Counted from the first letter of the stretch, positions 41,179-60,403 are shown. The stretch: DNA of 64,000 nt from Utricularia gibba (GCA_002189035.1 NEEC01000008.1:1736001-1800000); one strand, 5' to 3'. Translations and numbers: made by a program. The notes: a model not told the origin generated them from the sequence alone.

Positions 41179-44100
41179 TCACCAGGTAAAGCTGATGGCC
41201 TGAAAGTGGAGATTGCCAACATGTCTAGAAGAGCAAATTTGTGCTACATCCTGTCTCAGTTCCTTAGGCCCGCTGACAAGGACTCCCACGCTTGACTCTT
41301 TCATCTCCAGAAGTATTTCTGCGAGAAAACAGAAAAAAGGGTATGTCACAGGTTCTGATTAAGGTTTAGCTTCAGTGTATGAGGTTTCTTACTTTTGAGA
41401 TCAGGACGGCGGCCGTAGTGCACCTTCATCGATTGGATCATAGATTGCAGTGGAAGGCTTTCCATCTCTATACCGTTTTGGGAAGGCGCACCTCCCATTG
41501 AGTCCTCTAGGCTGAGAATCTGTTGTGCTTCTTTGAAGTTCTGTCTCTTGTTCCATATAAATGCTGCACTAGCTGCTGCAACTATGGAGAAGCAGATGAA
41601 GAGCATGTTCATTGCTCCTTTTTTGGTGAATGAGTATGTGCTGATGCCGTTTCTCTCAACAGGGTAAATCACGTATTGAGTGAAGAGTCCCAGGGAGATG
41701 AGGAAAATGATGAACGATGATGAGATTATCACTGCAAGCCATAACCAGCTATTTGGTCCGAGAGTTGGAGAGATGGGTGCATCAGTAGAATGTGGCTTGA
41801 AGCATACAGTCTGAACCGATCCTGGCTCTATCGAACCATTTATCTCTCTTGTCACATAAGCCTCGAGCTGCAGGTCTAGGATTGTACTGTTTGAAGAGAT
41901 GCTTGTAGCCGGGAGGAGAAGCTCCAACATGGATAAATGGGAAGAGTTCTTGAACACACTAATCATCACGATTTTTGGAATCTTACACTTCTCTGTGGAG
42001 CTGATGAAGATAAGCTCTCTCAGTACAGAAATGAAGGGTGTGATGCCACTCCCTCCACTGATCATCACCAGTGTTTCATGCCTGAGAAAATTTGTTGAAG
42101 CAGGGCCATAAGGTCCCTCAACCGAGACAGCGAGACGATTAACTGGAGAAGGAGAAGAAACCATGTCATAGAGCTTCTTGCTCCAAGTGCCCTCGCACTT
42201 GATCACAACACTTAATGTATCTTTATCAAAGTTGCTGCTTGAAGTAACTGTAAAAGGATGCCACTGCAGCCTGGAAATGCTGGGCACATTCATGAAGATG
42301 GTACTAGTGGGATTGTAGCTCAATCCTGCAAGGAGAAGCGATCAAGACAAAAACCTCCTAATGAACTCAGAAACAAAGCATCAAATAGAAGTTTGGATTA
42401 CCTTTGCTCCTTGAGAAATTGAGCTCCAGAGCATTGCAAGGGAGAACACGAGCAGAGAGGAGGCGGACACTCCCCCTCGACTGTAAAAGCCGCAGATACC
42501 GATCGATGATAAAGAGATAAAGACCAGGGAGCATGATGCAAGCGAAACCGATGCCAATGTGGAAGATGAAGAAAATGATGAAGAGAATGTAGAGGTGATG
42601 AGTGTAGTAAAAAAGCTCAAACATTTTCCTTCTGATACTGGGGAAAGTTGTGATCCACAAGCCCAATCCAAATAGAAAAGAGAGTTCCCCTGCTATATTT
42701 GATACATTGTTGACTCCCACCCATCTCACCATCTGTTCCAAAACGTTACCGCAGCAGTTAATGATCTTTTACAGCAGGTAAACTGTGACTCAAAATAGAG
42801 CAGCAAGAAGAAATATACCAGAAATAGAACTAAAATTTAATCAACAACTATATGGTGAGGTTTGCATCACAACTGACATCACATGAGCTCATGACAAACA
42901 AGGTGGGAGAGTGACGTGACGATCAAGTAAGCATGACATCACTGAATCGACAAAACAACAACCGATACCAAACCTAGCCATCATTTTTTCCACAGCCACA
43001 CACTCATATACCTTTTTTTAAAGGTGATGTTCTTGTCCCTTTCATTATCAATGTCTTAGGTACTCATTGAATAACAAGAGAGAGATGTACCAGCTAATTT
43101 TAACCTCTACTTCAGAAACAATCAGTAAAGAGAATAAAAGGAAAAGTGGTATCCATAGATCGTATAAAATGGATGTCTGTGATCTTCAATAACATCCATT
43201 CATGGTCTTAAGCCGACTAATGGTAGCAAGATTTAATTCTTCATAGAAGGAAAATTTCATCTGTAAGTGGGGTTTGAAAGTGGTATGCTAGCCACCCAAC
43301 CACTCTGTCATCCATAATCAACATCTCCGTTTCTTAAAATGCACTTCGTTTTCAAGTGGTTGCAACTCCAGTAAAGTTACTTTAGTAGAGTTTGGAAAGA
43401 TTGATATTGTGGAAATGTATTTGTCTATTTTAGGAGCATTAAGAGCATAACTAAGAACATTTACCTCTGATATCCTGTTAGTCATTCCCCAATAAATAAT
43501 GTATAAGACTCCATGGGCAGTGAAAAGTCCCATGGTCATATGCCCCAGCCAGATATGATATTTGATGGAGCTTTCAGATGTTACCCCGATCATTCCCAAA
43601 ATCGATGATCCTCTTGTAACCGGATAGAATAAAAATGTCAAGCACAAATTTCCAGTCACCCCTAAGACGATTGCCACTCTATCAAACTTTGTTTGCCACC
43701 TGAGTGAGAAGAAGATTGAAATTTGAGATGGATTGTTGAAATGGTAAGAACTGAGGGGGTTTTTTAATTCTAAGAGAAGTATTACACTGCTTCTCTTCTG
43801 GTGCTGTTGAGCTGAGGGACAAGCTGGAACCAGTGGCGGACGTAATCTGAGAAGTACCAAGCATTGAGTGCAATGAACATCGTGAAGAGAGCAAGCTCTG
43901 TAAGGTTGACAATTCCGAGCCCCTTGATAATCATGGGCCGTTTCATGAACATGAGAGATTTGTTGCATCTGTTACTGTGAATACCAAGAAACGCAGTATC
44001 CACAAGGAAAAAATAATGAACGTGAACACAGGGAAAGGGAAAGTAAAAGAATCAGAGTAGGAAGTTGTCGCGCTTGCTTGCCTGATTGTGAAACTATTTT

Positions 44101-44432
44101 TTCTTTTACCCAAGTGAAGGTACACACATCCCACAACAGCGATGAACAAGATAGGAAATGTGAAATCCAGCATAATGGGACCTTAGAAATTCAAACAAAA
44201 AAAGATCATCATAACCGGGTAGAAAACAAAAACAGCAACAGCCAAAAAAAAAAAAAAAACCTTGGATCCCAAAGAAAGTTGAGTTTGTAGCAACAAGAAT
44301 CTTCAGCAGCCAGTCATTGTAATAAGTATCAGTTGGCATAATGATCCACATCATGATATTCCCAAGAAACACCAACAGAGCCAGAACCAAAATCGCCACT
44401 CTTACACCAGTTATGGCTCTGGTGGAAGCCAT
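41179..44432 (-). CDS. FRO: Ferric-chelate reductase (ferric reduction oxidase)
   Basis: FRO proteins move electrons from NADPH through FAD and two haems across a membrane to reduce Fe(III) or Cu(II). The N-terminal exon (from 44432) is MASTRAITGVRVAIL with a membrane helix. The ferric reductase domain contains FDRVAIVLGVTGNLCLTFLF and IKYHIWLGHMTMGLFTAHG, and FELFYYTHHLYILFIIFF, which carry the haem-ligand histidines. The cytosolic part has the FAD site LQWHPFTVTSS, VEGPYGP and the NADPH site ISGGSGITPFISVLREL. The last exon reads KESSVGVLVSGPKELRQDVA to HFQAISFTW and stops at 41179. Exons join with GT-AG borders and no break was seen. The exact FRO number cannot be given. Confidence 0.94.
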
Positions 44433-45297
44433 GGCTCCTCTGCTTTCAGAAATGTCTGGAGCTGCAAGATGATGAAAAGAGCGCAGGGGTTGTTATATTT
44501 ATAGAAAGTGGTTGGACTAATCGGAAAGTGTGGTGGAATGAAAAGACAACCGCAACTTGTATAATAGACAAATAACCAATAATCTCTGATTCATCTTATA
44601 TATTTCAAGCATATATTTGAATTTCTGTGAGAAAGAAATCACAAAGGGATGCAGCTTTTTATGAAAGTAAAAGGCTAGAACTGCTATGGTGGTGTGTAAT
44701 CAACGAATACCGACAGGAGAATGACTCTGAGTCAGAGTTGAAATGGTGTAGAAGCATACAAATTTCTCAAAGTTTGGAGAAACTGTTTCAAAAGTTGAAA
44801 TGAGCAAAAAAATTCCAGGAGTTGGTGGCCGTCAACTTTCAACTCCAGTACCTGGAGTAGGTGGCAGTTTCCATGGAATATTATGCTCCATTGCGTAAGG
44901 ATGACGCAAATAAATCGAGAACAATTAAGAATATGGAAATAAAAAACTTCTTTGAACACACTACATTTTGACTACCAAGTTATTCTTTAATCCAGCAGTA
45001 GATCTTTTACATTCAACTTCAACCTCAGATCGTTGGCGAGCAACACTACAAAACTGCACAGAGAGTTTTGCAAACATTGCACAGAAATCAGGCTCCAGAA
45101 TTCAGAATGTGATAAAGAAACACTTGGAATTAATAGCAAGGTGACATTGCATTGTTAGTTACATAAAACCAGCTATTGCATACTACTCTCATCCTCATGT
45201 AGATACAAACCCTCTAAAAGCACAAGAAAAGACACATTGCAGGCTCCAGGAGATCCCGGAGAATTGATGAACGTCACCCACTTCGTATATATCTGGA
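44433..45297. other. Spacer between FRO and the malectin-like gene
   Basis: It holds the FRO promoter and the malectin-like 3' region. I looked for remnants of a receptor kinase domain on the minus strand and saw none. Confidence 0.5.
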
Positions 45298-46641
45298 TTA
45301 CTTGCTGTAGTTTGAACTGGCCATCGGCAACTGTGTCCATCCTTGATGACCCCCACTTTTTTTGTGCAGGAGAAATGTCAGCAAGCAAATTGCACCAATC
45401 AGAGGCATCAAAACACATAGGCGATTCAAATGCATTCTCCTCCCCATAAAAAGTGCACTAACATCTCCATCGAAACTGCCTATCGAATTATTCATCTTCC
45501 ACATTTCAACCCCATTAAGAATGGCATCAACACCTCCAGGCAAGCTTATCTTTGATGGCCCTACACCCACCAATATGTTGTCTGAACTCTTGACATCAAC
45601 AGCAAAATCAGCATAGAAAGGTGAAGCTAGCTGTCCGCCCGTGATATAAGATAAATCCAGGTTCTCGTAAGCCAGGTTCTCATTTATATAAACATTGAAG
45701 TAAAGGGAGTTCAGGGAGATACTTGCTATATCACAGAAATGCATTCTCACCAAGTATCTGTAACCCTTCTCCACGTCAAATGACCAAGTTACGTTTTTTT
45801 CATTTGGAACAGAAGGACCGGAACTTCTTAACACTCTCCCACTGTTATATACATTATCCGGAGCAACTTCCCTGCTTGATCCACCATTACGGTATTTGAT
45901 ATGGCCACTAAAATGAAATGAGTGGGAGCCCCCGCCACTACTCAGGTATCCATCATCCGCCACCCATGTCCTCCACAACGAATCATTGAAAGGAGTCAAT
46001 TTGGGACCTCCCACGTTCACCCTGTATAAAGCTTCAAACCCAGTCCTCAGCAATCCGTAGATCCTCTCATTCACGCCAGAATCGATAAACTGTGCAACAT
46101 CCGCAATCAAATCCCTTGGAGTAGATATCACTTCAATAGCGTTGACAAACCCAATCTTTGAGTTCTTGGATGGAACAAACAAAACTTTAACCTCATTCGA
46201 AACAACCGGGATGACGAACTCCTTAATAACCGGTAAGCTGACGTTCTTAGAAACGCTGAAGTTGCCCAACAGCAGAAACTCGTTAGCCACAACATGAAAT
46301 TCGGCCTCAAACAAATTATAAAATTCAGTTTCGAACGGATAGAAATGCAATCGCACGACATGGTGAAGTCCAGAATTTACAATAGGGAACACGTAACTCC
46401 CCCGGCGGTTGAAGATCCTGGCAGTAGAATACAAGGGCGAAAGGACAGAAGCACTAGACTCCGTGGCTTGGAGATCGAAACCATACCGCGCGATGATGTC
46501 GGCTGTGAAAACTCGGCGGTCGGCATCAAAGGTCTTCTCGGCCGCGGAGCCACAGTTGATGAGATAGAGATCGGCGCCGGAGAATGCAGAGGCGGCGAAG
46601 AGGAGAGACGTTGCGAGGAACAAGGCAGGAAGGCTGAGCAT
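45298..46641 (-). CDS. Malectin-like receptor protein (CrRLK1L ectodomain) lacking a kinase
   Basis: CrRLK1L receptors such as FERONIA and THESEUS sense the cell wall through tandem malectin-like domains. This intronless gene encodes 447 residues. A signal peptide starts MLSLPALFLATSLLFAASAF. Malectin-like part 1 starts ADLYLINCGS and includes VRLHFYPF. Part 2 starts near NVGGPKLTP and includes TWSFDVEKGYRYLVRMHFCD. The typical LPGGVDAILNGVEMWKMNN follows. A membrane helix (LCVLMPLIGAICLLTFLL) and about 20 cytoplasmic residues ending SSNYSK precede a stop. The whole kinase domain (about 300 residues) is absent, and none is found downstream. Met at 46641 was chosen because it opens the signal peptide; an upstream in-frame Met is unlikely. 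Confidence 0.88.
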   Translation of the reverse strand: MLSLPALFLATSLLFAASAFSGADLYLINCGSAAEKTFDADRRVFTADIIARYGFDLQATESSASVLSPLYSTARIFNRRGSYVFPIVNSGLHHVVRLHFYPFETEFYNLFEAEFHVVANEFLLLGNFSVSKNVSLPVIKEFVIPVVSNEVKVLFVPSKNSKIGFVNAIEVISTPRDLIADVAQFIDSGVNERIYGLLRTGFEALYRVNVGGPKLTPFNDSLWRTWVADDGYLSSGGGSHSFHFSGHIKYRNGGSSREVAPDNVYNSGRVLRSSGPSVPNEKNVTWSFDVEKGYRYLVRMHFCDIASISLNSLYFNVYINENLAYENLDLSYITGGQLASPFYADFAVDVKSSDNILVGVGPSKISLPGGVDAILNGVEMWKMNNSIGSFDGDVSALFMGRRMHLNRLCVLMPLIGAICLLTFLLHKKSGGHQGWTQLPMASSNYSK

Positions 46642-47236
46642 TTCGATCGTCACCGCGTTGCAATCGAAGTGGAGCTCATCCGCGTTGGAGAAGACAACTC
46701 GCGATGGAAGCGCGTGGACCACCACCCCAAATATCACCGTCACATAAATCCCCATTGCCAGCCAGGCCTTCCCTTTCAAATATAAATTCACGGCCCAAAT
46801 ACCTTAACCCGACCCATTTAAAGCCCAATTCAAGAAGCTCATTTCCCGACCCTTCGTCTCCAGCATCACCACGCCTGGGGGCCATGAGAAAACCTAGTTT
46901 TCTTTCCCAAGGATCGACTGCATCATCACAAGCGAGACAGAAGAAGCAAAGAATGAATCTTTGCTCACTACCCAACTGGGAAAATTTGCTGTTTCAGTTG
47001 AATTAGTTCCACCATGTTGTCACGGTGTACTGTATGTGTCTTATGGGCTTCCCCACATGGAGAGATCCTGGTGTCTTGAAAGCTACAGATACAGGTGTGT
47101 TCTTTTAACAGGGGAGTAAGGGGAAGATACAGAGTCGCTTGGTAGCGCAAAAGGGAAGATGCATATCATACATATCTTAGGCCTGGTGTGAACAGCACGC
47201 AGAACTCACTCACTCACACACACGATCGATCTTCTT
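46642..47236. promoter_or_regulatory. Promoter region of the malectin-like gene
   Basis: Reverse-strand TGGGCC near 46794 and TGGGCT near 46826 match site II motifs about 150-190 bp above the start. The right part is the 3' region of the glycine-rich gene. Confidence 0.35.
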
Positions 47237-47662
47237 TTATGAGGGAGGAAGGGGGCGGACGGCCCCTTCAACAGTAAGCAGTGCAGGTTTTCTGACAATC
47301 GATGGAGCATCCACCGCCGCCCCGCCGTAACCGTACCCTTTCCCGGCGTGGCTGTAAGATGTGTAGCACCTGTCCGGACACGTCACCCTCTTCTTATAAC
47401 ACGGCCCCTTCTGGCTGCAGACCACGCTGGCTTTCACGATCCCGTGGGCCGACCGTCCGCCATAGGGACCCCCAAAGCCGCCGCCGTATCCGCCCCCGAA
47501 GCCAGGTATACCGAACGGGGGACCCGGGAACCCGAAACCGGGATCGTAGCCGTAGCCATAGCCATAGCCAAGGTCCATTTGGGGTTCAGGGCGAACGGCG
47601 AGCAAGACCGCCGCAGAGGCCAGGAAGGCGCAAGCAAATAGCAGCAGGGAAAGTGGCTTCAT
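47237..47662 (-). CDS. Secreted glycine-rich cell-wall-type protein, copy 1 (intact)
   Basis: A 141-residue protein starts at MKPLSLLLFACAFLASAAVL, a clear signal peptide. A Gly/Tyr/Phe/Pro-rich stretch follows (GYGYGYGYDPGFGF, GGGYGGGFGGPYGG), then a Cys-containing block VVCSQKGPCYKKRVTCPDRC (about residues 80-99). The end is AVDAPSIVRKPALLTVEG and PLPPS. Related plant proteins as I recall them end in a second Cys cluster that is missing here. The Met at 47662 opens the signal peptide, and a TATA-like element lies about 50 bp upstream. It has a tandem partner about 1.4 kb to the right. The exact role is unknown; a cell-wall location is inferred. Confidence 0.82.
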   Translation of the reverse strand: MKPLSLLLFACAFLASAAVLLAVRPEPQMDLGYGYGYGYDPGFGFPGPPFGIPGFGGGYGGGFGGPYGGRSAHGIVKASVVCSQKGPCYKKRVTCPDRCYTSYSHAGKGYGYGGAAVDAPSIVRKPALLTVEGAVRPLPPS

Positions 47663-47712
47663 GATTCCTCTCTGGAGTGGAGAAGAAGACACCCTCAGAC
47701 ACACGCAGATGC

Positions 47713-47719
47713 ATATATA
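47713..47719 (-). promoter_or_regulatory. TATA box of glycine-rich copy 1
   Basis: TATATAT on the minus strand lies about 50 bp above the ATG. Copy 2 has the same arrangement. Confidence 0.5.
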
Positions 47720-49076
47720 GAAGGGAAATCAAATCAGGCGGCCCCCGCCACCGGCCGGAGTGGAATGGATAGCAGTTGAGAAAGCTGGTGCGCGTTCATT
47801 TAATGGCGCCTTTTGACTTGCGGGAGAGTCGGCAATAAGTCGTCATCATCTCCATCCCATTGACTCATTCCTGGACACCCACACACACACTCATCAATCA
47901 CTCCAACTCAGTCTTTCTTATTTCCAGCGCAAAAAGAAAAGAAAAAAAAAGAAATTGAAAACCCATTGGTCACAGTTTCACACTGCAGATATTCACTACA
48001 TTATTGTGTCATTAATTATTGATGCTTCATTAAATAATTTTTTTTCAAAATCATTTCTTCGCATTTATAGCACTGCTTTAAAATAGGTAAAACTCATTTA
48101 ATTGTTTAATTATAGTTTTGGATTAAACTCTTTTTAAAATCGGTTTCATCGAATTTATTACTTTTTAATTATATTTATAAAAATATTAAAATATAATTAT
48201 AAAATCATAATTTAACCTATCAAAATATTGAAAATATATAAAATCAAAAGTAGGTTCCTAAATATTTGATACAATTATATTAAGAAATTTTATCAAAATT
48301 ATTTTAATCGTTTCATATCTCATTGCATTTAAATAATGTGTAATCCTAATCCAATTAAGTATTTTATCCCATCAATTCAAAGACACACATAAAAATATAA
48401 TTATTAAAATTTATTTAATATATATATCAAGTATTTATAGCATACCTTCTATTTGCTCTTTTAACATCAAGGTAATTAATAAAAAATTTAAAAATAAGAA
48501 AAAAAAATTAAAAAAAATAAAATTGGATCTCTTGTTTCTTTTTTTCTTCACCAAAACGCAAAATTGCAACGGCTAATGTTCATACTCTACTATTTATTTA
48601 TTTATTTATTTATTTTTACTTCAGCAGTTAAGGCAGTTATTTTCACATTTGAAAACGTGTGCGCTGACCTACTTGGTGACCCATGTTAGTACTCGACCCA
48701 GCAATTCTTTGGTGAAGTTGAAGGCGGGCAACCAGTCACACACTCATAGATACTTTCCATGGTGTGCGCTTGTTTCGTCCGGAAACTGGCGAGATGCTCC
48801 TGTTTATTATCTACTCGGGAAGTGGGAACAAACTTCTATTCACCATCTCGATCGAAAAGGGGTGAGAATCTCTTGTATTACTAGGCATGGGATTTGGGAA
48901 AGGGCGAGGCTTTCTCCTGTAGTATTTCGTCTGAGAAGTGGCGATTATCTCGTATTACTACTTCGTTCGAGAAGCGTTACTTAGCCTGGGAGAAATGAGT
49001 CTCCCTTGACCGGATTTGGTAACTGAGATTCAGAAAAGCAACAACAGGAGTGATGTGCTCCTTTAGCAGGAAGCTA
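47720..49076. other. Spacer between the glycine-rich copies
   Basis: The left part is the copy 1 promoter, with short ACAC runs. About 47980-48590 is AT-rich, with a (TTTA)n microsatellite at 48589-48616. No gene is recognised. Confidence 0.5.
48589..48616 (+). repeat. (TTTA)n microsatellite
   Basis: There are about seven tandem tetranucleotide units, tatttatttattta and onward. Confidence 0.85.
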
Positions 49077-49609
49077 TACATGTCTTGCTACAATCGAAGT
49101 TGCATCCACCTTGAGCGCCGCCGTACCCGAACCCCTCCCGCCTTTGCTGAAAGAACTGAAGCATTTGTCCGGGCACGTCAGCGTCTTCTTGTAACACGGG
49201 CCCTCCATTTCGCAGACCAGGCTCCCGCTGCTCAGATCACCGGGTCCGGGCATGTCGAACCCCCTCCCGGACCCATGAACCCGAAATCGGGAGCATTCTC
49301 GTACCCGGTATCCATCTGGGGTCTGAGGCGAGCTCTGGGTACGCCGAACCCCCTCCCGGGCCCATGAACCCGACTCCGGCGCCATTCTCAAACCCTGGAC
49401 CCATGTACCCGAAACCCGGACCCCTCTGATACCAAGCATCCATTTGGCTCTCTAGGGGGCTCTGGGTATGCGGAATCCCCGAACCCGAAACCGAAACCCG
49501 GGCCGTTCTCAGACCCGGTACCCACTTGAGGTTCAGGGCGAGCGGCGAATAGGAATGCAGCGGACAGAAGGAAGACATGAGCAAGGAGCAGCAGAGAAAA
49601 CGACTTCAT
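49077..49609 (-). pseudogene. Secreted glycine-rich protein, copy 2 (frame broken)
   Basis: This is a tandem paralogue of copy 1. The start MKSFSLLLLAHVFLLSAAFL (signal peptide) and ARPEPQ match copy 1. The end has the same Cys block, LVCEMEGPCYKKTLTCPDKC, and the shared KVDATSIVAR. Between them three degenerate units can be read (GPGFGFGFG, GPGFGYMGPGFENGAGVGF, ENAPDFGFMGPG), but only by changing frame at least three times. As written, the starting frame stops at 49388. Either the copy has decayed or several one-base errors lie in its G/C-rich repeats. Confidence 0.75.
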
Positions 49610-49651
49610 AACGTATTACTCTCCTCCAGTGGGCTCTCGGAGAGGACAGAC

Positions 49652-49660
49652 ACATATATA
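49652..49660 (-). promoter_or_regulatory. TATA box of glycine-rich copy 2
   Basis: TATATATG on the minus strand lies about 45 bp above the copy 2 ATG, matching copy 1. Confidence 0.5.
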
Positions 49661-50570
49661 GAACAGACAGAAAGCCCATTGGATAGCAGGGGTTGACTTC
49701 GCAGGAGCGCGTTCAATTTTGACTTTTTGCCAGGTCGGTAATGGGTGTGGGCACTCATGTGGATCCGTTGACTTTCCCCCCTTTGACTTTCAGTAACGGG
49801 CAACGCCCCCACCAGCCACTTCATAGTATCCATTTTATTCACAATTATAACCCATGCCTCGGGTTTGGTACGTGGATATAAATTTCATTTGGTTTTAGTT
49901 TATTTGGATTTATATAAACATATTTTATTATATAAATAATTAGGTATTTTATATAAAAGTATACATTATACAAATCTGATCATTATCATGTTATCTTTCA
50001 CACATTAAAATTAAAAATTTTGGACTATTTTTCATAAACATATTATTAAATAGTTAAATTTCTAAATATTTCTATAAATTTGAGATTATCAAAAAAAATG
50101 GTCATTCTGTCTTTCTCTCTTATATTCTACAACTAATTTTTTATACATGTAGTGATCAATTTTATTACAAGGGGACCACTTTTGTATTACATTTTATGTT
50201 CCTGACTTTATAACAATTTAAACATAGCCTAATTATGCCAAGACATACCAACCCCTAGGCCTGAGGGGTAGTAAAGTAAAATGGCACATTCATTCACTAT
50301 TTAATATCATTGCTACCAAAAAGTGGACAAGTATCGCTTTTATGGAATTTGATCCACACCACCATTCCTTGATTTTTCAACCGCTCCTTTGTCTGCTTTA
50401 CCGCTTCCTGCATACAACATACCTTCGTCTTCCTCCCTCTTCTGCTCTGTTGTAGTGCCTCATACTCTCCATTCATTCAATTCGACCAGCTCCTGTCTGC
50501 GTTTGTTGTGGCTTTTCGCCTTTGGGATGGGGATGGGGAGCTAAGTGCGTGCGAGTGTGTGTGTATATCA
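49661..50570. promoter_or_regulatory. Divergent spacer glycine-rich copy 2 / CDK-like kinase
   Basis: This AT-rich stretch separates two divergent genes. The last 150 bp is pyrimidine-rich and is the probable 5' leader of the kinase. No other feature is recognised. Confidence 0.45.
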
Positions 50571-52988
50571 ATGGGTTGTGTTCTTGGGAAAAAGCACACC
50601 GGGGAAGATACTCATACGCCAAAGAACAGCGAGGTTGAGGAGGTTTTGCCGGGGGCGGTAGCCACGCCGGAGTTCACTCTGAAGAGGGGGATCGCCGACA
50701 GTTGGCCTACGTGGCTTCACGATGTCGCTGGTGATGCGATCAAGCGGTGGAAGCCCCGGCGCGCCAACACCTTCGAGAAGCTTGATAAGGTAGTCGATCA
50801 GATAACGGATTTCCTCTTTCACCAAGTTTCGCTTTCTGTCTGCATCGTCACCGAGGCTACATTTTTTTTTTTTCAATCAAGACGACAACGCGCGGTTATA
50901 TGCTCGATTTCTTCACTGTTTCATCTGGGTGAATGGGGATTGATGCAATTTACTGTTCACCTGAATAAAGTGTCGCGCAAGTGGAAATTAAACATTAGAT
51001 TTTCTTGGATATGGGAAAAGAATGCCTTCCTTTTTTGGTCATTATTCCAAGGATTCTGTGGTAATTCAACATGGATGCCTAGATTTGATTTAGTTTTAAT
51101 TGTGCAGATTGGACAAGGAACATATAGCAATGTGTACAAAGCAAGGGACCTGATAACAGGAGAGGTGGTGGCTCTAAAGAAAGTGAGGTTCGATAACGTG
51201 GAGCCGGACATGGTGAGGTTCATGGCCAGGGAGATACTTGTTCTGGCCAAACTGGATCATCCCAATGTGATTAAGCTTCAGGGTCTCGTCATTTCCAGGA
51301 TGTCGAGCAGCCTTTACCTTGTTTTTGAATATATGGAACATGATCTTGCTGGCCTTGCTGCTTTGCGCAGTGTCAAGTTCACCGAGCCGCAGGTTAGTAA
51401 TTACATCCTGCCAAAGAAAAAAAAACATAAAAAACATATCGTTTGTGTTGATGTTCAATTTTTGAGTTGATCCACCATACCTGTTGTAAATGGGATATAC
51501 AGAGACTCCAATGCTCGTTTGCTGGTGCAGGTAAAATGCTATATGAAGCAACTTCTTTTAGGCCTGGAGCATTGCCATAACAATGGCGTTCTGCACCGTG
51601 ACATTAAGTGCTCTAATTTGCTTATTAACGATGAAGGGATCTTGAGAATTGCTGATTTTGGTCTAGCCACATTTTTCGACTTGCAACATAAGAGACCGAT
51701 GACTAGCCATGTCGTCACTCTGTGGTATCGTCCTCCTGAACTTCTACTTGGGGCATGTTGCTATGATGTTGGCGTTGATATGTGGAGTGCTGGCTGTATT
51801 CTTGCTGAGTTGCTTGCTGGAAAACCGATATTGCAGGGGCGAACTGAGGTACTCTTAATTTGTGTACCACTGCAGAAACACAAGGTTGTCAATGTGTTTT
51901 TTTGTTTGTTAATGCAGGTTGAACAACTGCACAGAATATTTAAGCTCTGCGGTTCTCCACCTGAAGAATTCTGGACCAAATCAAGATTCCCAAATGCAAG
52001 TCTTTATAAACCGCAACGACCATATGAATGCCGCATCTTGGAGACGTTCAAAGATTTTCCACCATCTGCACTTTCCCTCATCACAACTCTTCTTTCCATT
52101 GATCCCGATGCAAGAGGCAGTGCTACTGCCGCACTGAAGAGTGATGTCAGTGATCTGCTTTTGACTGGCATTCTGATGATAAATGCATTCTGTAAATCTA
52201 TGATTCTTATTAACTTCGCAGTGTATTTGCAGTTCTTTACAACAGAACCTTACGCCTGTGAGCCTTGGGAGTTGCCTAAGTTCCCACCAAGCAAAGAAAT
52301 AGATATAAAACTGAGGGAAGAAGAAGACAGAAAGTAAGCTGCGGTTTCTATTCTCCAGCTTCAGCCATTGTAAATACACACCAACATCAGTTCATTCTTG
52401 TAGGCACAGAGGCGTAGGTCTGCAATCCCAAGTTATAGAAGGCCATAGACGGCCAAGAGCTCGTCACAAAGTTATGAGCCATGCGGTTCCTGCTCCGGAA
52501 GCCAATGCAGAGCTCCAGATTAACTTGGATGTAAGTCCATGAACGCCCACTGCCTTGTTTTTATATCAAAATATGCATGCTAGACAACTGATGCATACTC
52601 AATTCGCTCATCACTTACTCATATCTCTAGACTTGAACACCGCCATGTATTCAGTAAATGTGGTGCATTTTTGCAGAGAGTGAGATCCATGTCTAGTGCA
52701 GGAGCAAGCAGCACAAGCATGAAATTCCCGCCTCCACATGAGGATGCAGCAGTAGGCCATCACTCACAAAACAGCCCTCCAACATTCATCACAGCTGAGC
52801 CTTCCCTCATTTTCCATCGTAACTCCTCACGTTCTCTTAGGCGCTCTTCATCAAAAAGTGGAGTCCTAAAAAGAAGGAATTATCTGCAGAGGGCTCCATC
52901 CGATGGCGGGGTCAACGCGCCCTTATACTCATCCATTGGTTGGGACTTCTGGCGCAGGCGAACGACTGCCTCCGAGGTGTTCAGGTAG
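50571..52988 (+). CDS. CDK-like serine/threonine kinase with N-myristoylation signal (IBS1/At1g54610 group)
   Basis: This plant kinase group has a CDKC-like catalytic domain and a membrane-anchored N-terminus. Seven exons run 50571-50789, 51108-51392, 51531-51848, 51918-52145, 52233-52333, 52404-52530 and 52677-52988. The start MGCVLGKK fits N-myristoylation plus palmitoylation. DSWPTWLHDVAGDAIKRWKP precedes the kinase. The glycine loop is IGQGTYSNVYKA and VVALKKVRFD holds the Lys. HRDIKCSNLLI, ADFGLATFF, VVTLWYRPPELLLGA and VDMWSAGCILAELL follow. The C-terminal third is basic and Ser-rich. The start was fixed by the MGC motif; a longer upstream frame exists. The frame is complete. Its substrate is unknown. 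Confidence 0.93.
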
Positions 52989-53160
52989 TTTAGTTGATTG
53001 CATCCACTTGGCAGCTGTGCATACAGCTGCTCTGTATAGCTGTGACATACAGTAAAAATGCAATTCGTATTCATAGAAGCCAATGGGTATAGTAACTTCT
53101 GTTTCGGTGCAAGGGACCAAGCATGTGTCCCTGTTATCGAGCAACAGTTGAACGCAAATA

Positions 53161-60403
<7,243 letters not shown>

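Noticed and set aside
44433-45297. Hidden kinase domain for the malectin-like receptor after a frameshift
   Set aside because: No kinase motif (glycine loop, HRD or DFG) appears in any minus-strand frame here.
46294-47006. Plus-strand open frames across the malectin-like start
   Set aside because: They overlap the coding exon and promoter of the minus-strand gene and match nothing.
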